DNA from: Aquincola tertiaricarbonis
GTDB taxonomy: Bacteria; Pseudomonadota; Gammaproteobacteria; Burkholderiales; Burkholderiaceae_C
Reading direction: 5' to 3'
Assembly (NCBI RefSeq): GCF_023573145.1
Contig: NZ_CP097636.1
Coordinates: 1,860,001-1,924,000, forward strand
Length of the DNA: 64,000 nt
The notes beneath the pieces are model-generated. The model was not told the origin of the DNA. It did no database searches and saw only the letters and a program-made list of their open reading frames with translations. Of the stretch, positions 58,287 to 64,000 are shown piece by piece. The position numbers and the translations under genes were made by a program. Each line of letters starts with the position of its first letter. Within the stretch, counting starts at the first letter, position 1.

Positions 58287-59573
58287 GTGTTGCATCCACA
58301 GCCTGCCGTTGCCTTTTTTTTCGGCGTCTCGCAACGCGCCCGTAGCCCCCGAGTCGCCCTGGCCGTCGTCGCGGCCGCGGTGCTGCTTGCCGCCTGCGGC
58401 AAGAAGGAAGAGGGCGGCGCTGGTGGCGCACCCGGTGGCGGCATGCCGCCGGCCACGGTGGGCGTGGTGGCCGTGCAGCCCCAGGCCGTGGGCCTGGTGA
58501 CCGAGCTGCCGGGTCGCCTGGAAGCTTCACGGGTGGCCGAGGTGCGCGCCCGTGCCGCCGGCATCCTTCAAAAGCGCCTGTTCCGCGAAGGCAGCGACGT
58601 GCGTGCTGGCCAGCCGCTCTTCGAGATCGACGCCGCCCCTTACGAGGCGGCGCTGGCCAGCGCCCAGGCCTCGCTGGCGCGGGCCGAGGCCAACGTGGCC
58701 CAGACCAAGGCCCAGGCCGAGCGCTACAAGCCGCTGGTCGAGGCCAACGCCATCAGCAAGCAGGACTACGTGAACGCCGTGGCCGCGCAAAAGCAGGCCG
58801 AGGCCGATGTGGCCGTGGCCCGTGCCCAGGTGCGCACCGCCAGCATCAACCGCGGTTATGCCGCCGTCACCTCGCCCATCTCGGGCCGCATCGGCCGCGC
58901 GCTGGTGACCGAAGGCGCGCTGGTGGGCCAGGGCGAAGTTACCGCGCTGGCGGTGGTGCAGCAGATCAACCCGATGTACGTGAACTTCACCCAGTCGGCC
59001 AACGAGGTGCTGAACCTGCGCCGCGCGCTGGCCGCGGGCAAGCTGGCCAAGGCCGGCGGCGGTGAGTCGGCGGTGGTGCACGTGCTGCTGGACGACGGCA
59101 CCGAATACGGCCGCACCGGCAAGCTGCTGTTCTCCGACCTGACGGTGGACGCAACCAGCGGCCAGGTGACGCTGCGCGCCGAAGTGCCCAACCCCGACGG
59201 CCTGCTGCTGCCCGGCATGTACGTGCGCGTGCGCATCGAGCAGGCGCAGCTGGAACAGGCCATCCTGCTGCCGCAGCAGGCGGTCACCCGCGCTGCCACC
59301 GGCGACACGGTGCTGGTGGTGGGCCCCGACAGCAAGCCGGCACCGCGCCAGGTCAAGCTGGGCCAGAACCAGAACAACCAGTGGATCGTGCTCGACGGCC
59401 TGAAGCCGGGCGAGCAGGTCATCGTCGACGGCTTCCAGAAGATGATGGTGCCGGGCGCGCCGGTCAAGCCGGTGCCCTGGACGCCCAACGCCGCCAGCGG
59501 TGCGGCGGGTGCGTCGGCCCACGCCGGTGCTGCGTCCAACCCGGCAGGCGCTGCCAGCGCCGCCAGCAAGTAA
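58287..59573 (+). CDS. RND efflux periplasmic adaptor (AcrA/MexA-like)
   Basis: A GTG at 58287 after AAGGA gives 428 residues. The lipoprotein signal ends in VLLAACGKKEEG. The lipoyl halves and hairpin are visible (RVAEVRARAAGILQKRLFRE, EGSDVRAGQPLFEIDAAPYE, then a coiled coil around ASLARAEANVAQTKAQAERY). The beta-barrel follows with YAAVTSPISGRIGRALVTEG. The C-terminal tail is rich in Ala, Ser and Gly. The adaptor links the inner membrane pump to the outer membrane factor; the three genes are in order here. Confidence 0.95.
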   Translation: MLHPQPAVAFFFGVSQRARSPRVALAVVAAAVLLAACGKKEEGGAGGAPGGGMPPATVGVVAVQPQAVGLVTELPGRLEASRVAEVRARAAGILQKRLFREGSDVRAGQPLFEIDAAPYEAALASAQASLARAEANVAQTKAQAERYKPLVEANAISKQDYVNAVAAQKQAEADVAVARAQVRTASINRGYAAVTSPISGRIGRALVTEGALVGQGEVTALAVVQQINPMYVNFTQSANEVLNLRRALAAGKLAKAGGGESAVVHVLLDDGTEYGRTGKLLFSDLTVDATSGQVTLRAEVPNPDGLLLPGMYVRVRIEQAQLEQAILLPQQAVTRAATGDTVLVVGPDSKPAPRQVKLGQNQNNQWIVLDGLKPGEQVIVDGFQKMMVPGAPVKPVPWTPNAASGAAGASAHAGAASNPAGAASAASK

Positions 59574-59603
59574 GCCCTCGCGGCGCAGCAACGAGGGACC
59601 TCC

Positions 59604-62600
59604 ATGGCCAAATTCTTCATCGATCGCCCGATCTTCGCGTGGGTGATCGCCTTGTTCATCTTGGTGTTCGGCGGCGTCGCGATCAAGCAGCTGCCGATCG
59701 CCCAGTACCCCACGGTGGCCCCGCCGGCCATCGTGATCAACACCGCCTATCCGGGCGCTTCGGCGCAGACGCTGGAAGACTCGGTGCTCAGCGTGATCGA
59801 GCGCGAGATGAACGGCTCGCCCGGCCTCATCTACATGGAGTCGGTGGCCCAGGCCGACGGCACCGGCTCGATCACCATCACCTTCGAGCCGGGCACCAAC
59901 CCCGAGCTGGCGCAGGTGGACGTGCAGAACCGGCTGTCGCGCGCAACGCCGCGGCTGCCGTCGTCGGTGACGCAGCAGGGCGTGCGCGTGGACAAGTCGC
60001 GCAACAACTTCCTGATGTTCACCATCCTGTCGTCGGATGACCCGCGCTACGACCCGGTGGCGCTGGGCGACTACGCCTCGCGCAACGTGCTGCCCGAGTT
60101 GCAGCGCGTGCCCGGCGTGGGCCAGGCGCAGCTGTTCGGCACCGAACGCGCGATGCGCATCTGGATCGACCCGGCCAAGCTGGTGGGCTTCAACCTGTCG
60201 GCCACCGAGGTCAATGCCGCCATCCGCGCACAGAACGCGCAGGTGTCGGCCGGCACCATCGGCGACCTGCCCAACATCCCGGGCCAGAGCATCTTCGCCA
60301 CCGTGGTGGTGGCCGGCCAGCTGAGCACGCCCGAGCAGTTCGGCAACATCGTGCTGCGCGCCAATGCCGACGGCTCGGCCGTGCGGCTGCGCGACGTCGC
60401 CCGCATCGAGCTGGGCGGCCAGGCCTATGCCACCTCGGCCCGCCTGAACGGCCAGCCGTCCACCGGCATCGGCATCCAGCTGTCGCCCACCGGCAATGCG
60501 CTGCAGACGGCCAAGGCGGTGCGCGCGCGCATGGAAGAGCTGTCGAAGTTCTTCCCGCAGGGCGTGAAGTACGAGATCCCGTACGACACCTCGCGCTTCG
60601 TCAGCATCTCGATCGAGCAGGTGGTGCACACGCTGTTCGAGGCGGTGGTGCTGGTGTTCGTGGTGATGTTCGTCTTCCTGCAGAACTGGCGCTACACCAT
60701 CATTCCGACGCTGGTGGTGCCGGTGGCGCTGCTGGGCACCTTTGCGGTGCTGCTGACGCTCGGCTTCTCGATCAACGTGCTCACCATGTTCGGCATGGTG
60801 CTGGTGATCGGCATCGTGGTGGACGACGCCATCGTGGTGGTGGAGAACGTCGAGCGCATCATGAGCGAGGAGGGGCTGTCGCCCCGGCAGGCCACGCGCA
60901 AGGCCATGGGCCAGATCTCCGGCGCCATCATCGGCGTGACGGTGGTGCTGATCTCGGTGTTCATCCCGCTGGCCTTCTTCTCGGGCTCGGTGGGCAACAT
61001 CTACCGCCAGTTCTCGGCGGTGATGGTCTCGGCCATCGCCTTCAGCGCCTTCCTCGCGCTGTCGCTGACGCCGGCGCTGTGCGCCACGCTGCTCAAGCCG
61101 GTGGAAGCCGGCCACCACCATGAGAAGCGCGGCTTCTTCGGCTGGTTCAACCGCAGCTTCACCCGCACGGCCAAGGGCTACGAGGGCTGGGTGCGGCGCA
61201 TCCTGCATCGCGCAGGCCGCTTCATGATCATCTACCTGGCCATCGGCGTGGGCGTGGGCTGGATGTTCATGCGCCTGCCGAACAGCTTCCTGCCCAACGA
61301 AGACCAGGGCTACATCATCGTCAACGTGCAGCTGCCCCCGGGCGCGGCGCAGAATCGCACGCTGGACGTGATGAAGCAGGTCGAAGGCTTCGTGCTCAAG
61401 CAGCCCGAGGTCGAGAGCATGGTCAGCGTGCTGGGCTTCAGCTTCTCGGGCACCGGGCAGAACGCGGCCCTGGCCTTCGTGGTGCTGAAGGACTGGGAAG
61501 AGCGCAAGGGCGAGAACAACACCGCCGCCGCGCTGGCCGGCCGTACCTTCGGCGCGCTGATGGGCATCCGCGATGCCTTCATCTTCCCGCTGAGCCCGCC
61601 GCCGATCCCGGAACTGGGCAACGCCACCGGCTTCAACTTCCGGCTGCAGGACCGTGCCGGCCAGGGCCACCAGGCGCTGGTCAACGCCCGCAACCAGCTG
61701 CTGGGCATGGCCCGCGGCAGCAAGCTGCTGACCGGCGTGCGCCCCGACGGCCTGGAAGACGCGGCCCAGCTGCAGCTGGACATCGACCGTGACAAGGCCA
61801 ATGCGCTGGGCGTGACCTTCGACGCGATCAACACCGCGTTGTCGACGTCCATGGGCTCGAGCTACATCAACGACTTCCCGAACAGCGGCCGGCTGCAGCG
61901 GGTGATCGTGCAGGCCGATGCGCCCCAGCGCATGCAGCCCGACGACCTGCTGCGCCTGAACGCGCTCAACGCCAAGGGCCAGCCGGTGCCGCTGTCGGCC
62001 TTTGCCACCACGCGCTGGATCACCGGCCCGATGCAGACCGTGCGCTACAACGGCTACCCGACGATGCGCATCTCGGGCGATGCGGCGCCGGGCGTCAGCA
62101 CCGGTCAGGCCATCGCCGAGATGGAGCGTCTGGCCAGCCAGCTGCCGCCGGGCTTCGGCTTCGAGTGGACGGGCCAGTCGCGCGAGGAAAAGCTCTCGGG
62201 CTCCACCGCCACCATCCTGTTCGCCTTCTCGCTGCTGGCGGTGTTCCTGGCCCTGGCCGCGCTGTATGAAAGCTGGTCCATCCCCGCCTCGGTGCTGCTG
62301 GTGGTGCCGCTGGGCATCCTGGGCGCACTGGCCGGCGTGTACCTGCGCGGCTACCCGAACGACGTGTACTTCAAGGTCGGCCTGATCACCGTGATCGGCC
62401 TGGCGGCGAAGAACGCGATCCTGATCATCGAGTTCGCGAAGGACCTGCAGGCGCAAGGCAAGAGCGTGTTCGATGCCGCGCTGGAAGCGGCCCACCTGCG
62501 GTTCCGCCCGATCATCATGACCTCGCTGGCCTTCATCCTCGGCGTGTTGCCGCTGGTGATCGCCTCGGGCGCCGGCTCGGCCAGCCAGCGCGCGATCGGC

Positions 62601-62783
62601 ACCGGCGTGATGGGCGGGATGATCGCGGCCACGGTGCTGGCGGTGTTCTTCGTGCCGCTGTTCTTCGTGGTCATCCGCCGCATCTTCAAGGGCAGCGAGC
62701 GCCAGCGCCGCATGTACAACCATGAGCTCGAGCAGGACACCCTGCCGCCCTCGACGCCTCCGCAAACGGAGGGCCGTTCGTGA
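59604..62783 (+). CDS. RND multidrug efflux pump (AcrB/MexB-like, HAE1 family)
   Basis: The 1059-residue protein starts MAKFFIDRPIFAWVIALFIL, the HAE1 signature, and has twelve helices with two large periplasmic loops. Helix 4 carries the proton-relay aspartates (GIVVDDAIVVVENVERIM). The Lys of helix 10 lies in GLAAKNAILIIEFAKDLQAQ. Docking and pore domains have the usual spacing. It exports hydrophobic drugs, dyes or solvents by proton antiport. The stop overlaps the GTG of the outer membrane factor gene. Confidence 0.96.
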   Translation: MAKFFIDRPIFAWVIALFILVFGGVAIKQLPIAQYPTVAPPAIVINTAYPGASAQTLEDSVLSVIEREMNGSPGLIYMESVAQADGTGSITITFEPGTNPELAQVDVQNRLSRATPRLPSSVTQQGVRVDKSRNNFLMFTILSSDDPRYDPVALGDYASRNVLPELQRVPGVGQAQLFGTERAMRIWIDPAKLVGFNLSATEVNAAIRAQNAQVSAGTIGDLPNIPGQSIFATVVVAGQLSTPEQFGNIVLRANADGSAVRLRDVARIELGGQAYATSARLNGQPSTGIGIQLSPTGNALQTAKAVRARMEELSKFFPQGVKYEIPYDTSRFVSISIEQVVHTLFEAVVLVFVVMFVFLQNWRYTIIPTLVVPVALLGTFAVLLTLGFSINVLTMFGMVLVIGIVVDDAIVVVENVERIMSEEGLSPRQATRKAMGQISGAIIGVTVVLISVFIPLAFFSGSVGNIYRQFSAVMVSAIAFSAFLALSLTPALCATLLKPVEAGHHHEKRGFFGWFNRSFTRTAKGYEGWVRRILHRAGRFMIIYLAIGVGVGWMFMRLPNSFLPNEDQGYIIVNVQLPPGAAQNRTLDVMKQVEGFVLKQPEVESMVSVLGFSFSGTGQNAALAFVVLKDWEERKGENNTAAALAGRTFGALMGIRDAFIFPLSPPPIPELGNATGFNFRLQDRAGQGHQALVNARNQLLGMARGSKLLTGVRPDGLEDAAQLQLDIDRDKANALGVTFDAINTALSTSMGSSYINDFPNSGRLQRVIVQADAPQRMQPDDLLRLNALNAKGQPVPLSAFATTRWITGPMQTVRYNGYPTMRISGDAAPGVSTGQAIAEMERLASQLPPGFGFEWTGQSREEKLSGSTATILFAFSLLAVFLALAALYESWSIPASVLLVVPLGILGALAGVYLRGYPNDVYFKVGLITVIGLAAKNAILIIEFAKDLQAQGKSVFDAALEAAHLRFRPIIMTSLAFILGVLPLVIASGAGSASQRAIGTGVMGGMIAATVLAVFFVPLFFVVIRRIFKGSERQRRMYNHELEQDTLPPSTPPQTEGRS

Positions 62784-64000
62784 AAGTGCCCGCCATGAAC
62801 CCTGACTTCCTCCGTCCCGCCACGCTGGCAGCCGCGGCCCTGGCCGCGCTGCTGGCCGGCTGCAGCACGATGGCGCCCACCTACGAGCGGCCCGCCGCGC
62901 CGGTGGCCGCCAGCTATCCCGCGTCGGTGGCCGGCAACACGCAGGCCGGTACCCCGGCCGCCGATCTGGAGTGGCAGCGCTTCTTCAGCGATGCGCGCAC
63001 CAAGCGCCTGATCGAGCTGGCGCTGCAGAACAACCGCGACCTGCGGGTGGCGGTGCTCAACATGGACCGCACCCGCGCGCTCTACCAGGTGCAGCGGGCC
63101 GACCGGCTGCCTTCGGTGAACGGCGTCGCTTCGCTGACCCGCCAGCCCAACACGCAGGGCGACCAGACCAGCCTGTACCAGGTGGGCCTGAGCGTCACCA
63201 GCTACGAGCTGGACCTGTTCGGCCGCGTGCGCAGCCTCAGCGATGCCGCGCTGGCCACCTACCTGGCCACCGAAGAAGGCCGCAAGGCCACGCAGATCAC
63301 GCTGGTGGGCTCGGTGGCGCGTGCAGCGCTGGCCGTGCAGGCCGACGAGGAACTGCTGAAGCTGACGCAGCAGACCCTGGCCACCCGCGAAGAGTCGCTC
63401 AAGCTCTCGCAGCTGCGCTTCGACAACGGCGTGGCCTCGGAGCTGGACCTGCAGCAGGCCCGCTCGCTGGTGGCCTCGGCCCGCGCCACGCTGGCACAAC
63501 AGCAGCGCCAGCGTGAGCTGGACGAGAACGCGCTGGTGCTGCTCGTGGGCCAGCCGCTGCCGGCCGACCTGCCGCCGGTGCTGCCGCTGGCCGAGACGGT
63601 GATGATGGCCGACCTGCCGGCCGGGCTGCCGTCCGACCTGCTGAACCGCCGGCCCGACGTGCGCCAGGCCGAGCAGACGCTGCTGTCGGCCAATGCCAAC
63701 ATCGGCGCGGCGCGGGCGGCCTTCTACCCCCGCATCACGCTCACCGGCAGCGCCGGCACCGCCAGCAGCGAGCTGTCGGGCCTGTTCAAGAGCGGCTCGG
63801 GCGCGTGGACCTTCATCCCGCAGATCTCGCTGCCGATCTTCGACGCCGGCCGCAACCGCGCCAACCTGGACGCCACCACGGTGGCCCGCGACATCGCGGT
63901 GGCCCAGTACGAGAAGGCGGTGCAGACCGCCTTCCGCGAGGTGGCCGATGCCCTGGCCGGCCGTGCCACGCTGGGCGAGCAGGTGCGCCAGCAGCAGGCC
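62780..64000 (+). CDS. RND outer membrane factor lipoprotein (OprM/NodT family), partial
   Basis: A GTG at 62780 overlaps the pump stop by 4 bases and has GGAGGG 6 bases upstream; an ATG at 62795 is possible. The frame is open to the right edge (407 codons). The lipobox is AALLAGCSTM. The TolC-like repeats are visible: ADLEWQRFFSDARTKRLIEL, LQNNRDLRVAVLNMDRTRAL, YELDLFGRVRSLSDAALATY, then DLPAGLPSDLLNRRPDVRQA and FYPRITLTGSAG. It forms the exit duct of the tripartite pump. Confidence 0.94.
   Translation, partial: MKVPAMNPDFLRPATLAAAALAALLAGCSTMAPTYERPAAPVAASYPASVAGNTQAGTPAADLEWQRFFSDARTKRLIELALQNNRDLRVAVLNMDRTRALYQVQRADRLPSVNGVASLTRQPNTQGDQTSLYQVGLSVTSYELDLFGRVRSLSDAALATYLATEEGRKATQITLVGSVARAALAVQADEELLKLTQQTLATREESLKLSQLRFDNGVASELDLQQARSLVASARATLAQQQRQRELDENALVLLVGQPLPADLPPVLPLAETVMMADLPAGLPSDLLNRRPDVRQAEQTLLSANANIGAARAAFYPRITLTGSAGTASSELSGLFKSGSGAWTFIPQISLPIFDAGRNRANLDATTVARDIAVAQYEKAVQTAFREVADALAGRATLGEQVRQQQA

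Noticed and set aside
58527..62765. Very long open frame on the minus strand opposite the RND pump genes
   Set aside because: It mirrors the pump genes; its product is a His/Gln/Arg-rich composition with no family pattern, as expected from the reverse of GC-rich coding DNA.

Overview
The window is very GC-rich and densely coded, with many 4-bp stop/start overlaps. Gene content points to a betaproteobacterium of the order Burkholderiales, probably near the Rubrivivax/Leptothrix/Ideonella group. The clues are the exbB-exbD-lpxK-trm112-kdsB-adk block, an iron superoxide dismutase of betaproteobacterial type, a PEP-CTERM protein and a SUV3-like helicase. This placement rests on gene content only. 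No rRNA, tRNA or CRISPR array was seen.

Left part (1-23180). A PQQ-type sugar dehydrogenase lipoprotein runs off the left edge, followed by small conserved proteins, a YgjP-like metallopeptidase and a RutE-like nitroreductase. A minus-strand operon encodes a SUV3-family RNA helicase, a RIO1-type kinase and a DUF938 methyltransferase; dbpA is divergent from it. Next comes a signalling block: a DosP-like PAS-PAS-GAF-GGDEF-EAL protein, a secreted cupredoxin-like protein and a membrane GGDEF-EAL protein. An AbiEi-type antitoxin gene follows, with a decayed AbiEii toxin gene behind it. Then come a class V aminotransferase, a SolA-like amine oxidase, a CDF metal exporter, a DegP-like protease, a PEP-CTERM protein and a secreted cyanophycinase-like peptidase.

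Phosphonate region (23187-32585). This is a divergent 2-aminoethylphosphonate (AEP) gene set. On the minus strand are an ABC importer (binding protein, ATPase, fused permease), phnW, an FAD oxidoreductase and phnX. On the plus strand are a GntR regulator, a PhnZ-like HD oxygenase and an EamA transporter. A perfect 16-bp palindrome between the two arms is the likely operator. The importer brings in AEP, PhnW and PhnX convert it to acetaldehyde plus phosphate, and the oxidoreductase and PhnZ-like enzyme probably handle related aminophosphonates. No PhnY is present in the window.

Middle (32646-49898). A cardiolipin synthase gene is followed by a stem-loop and an apparently complete group II intron with its reverse transcriptase. 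Then come tadA, an LD-carboxypeptidase with a histidine-rich N terminus, a peptide-type ABC importer of four genes and a large TonB-dependent receptor. A strong terminator separates the receptor from a TPR-AspH hydroxylase and a short-chain dehydrogenase on the other strand.

Right part (49932-64000). Housekeeping genes follow: adk, kdsB, trm112, lpxK, exbD and exbB on the minus strand, then xseA and sodB on the plus strand, with a DUF72 protein and a TetR repressor on the minus strand. The repressor is divergent from an RND efflux operon (adaptor, pump and an outer membrane factor cut by the right edge), and a palindrome in the gap is its probable operator.
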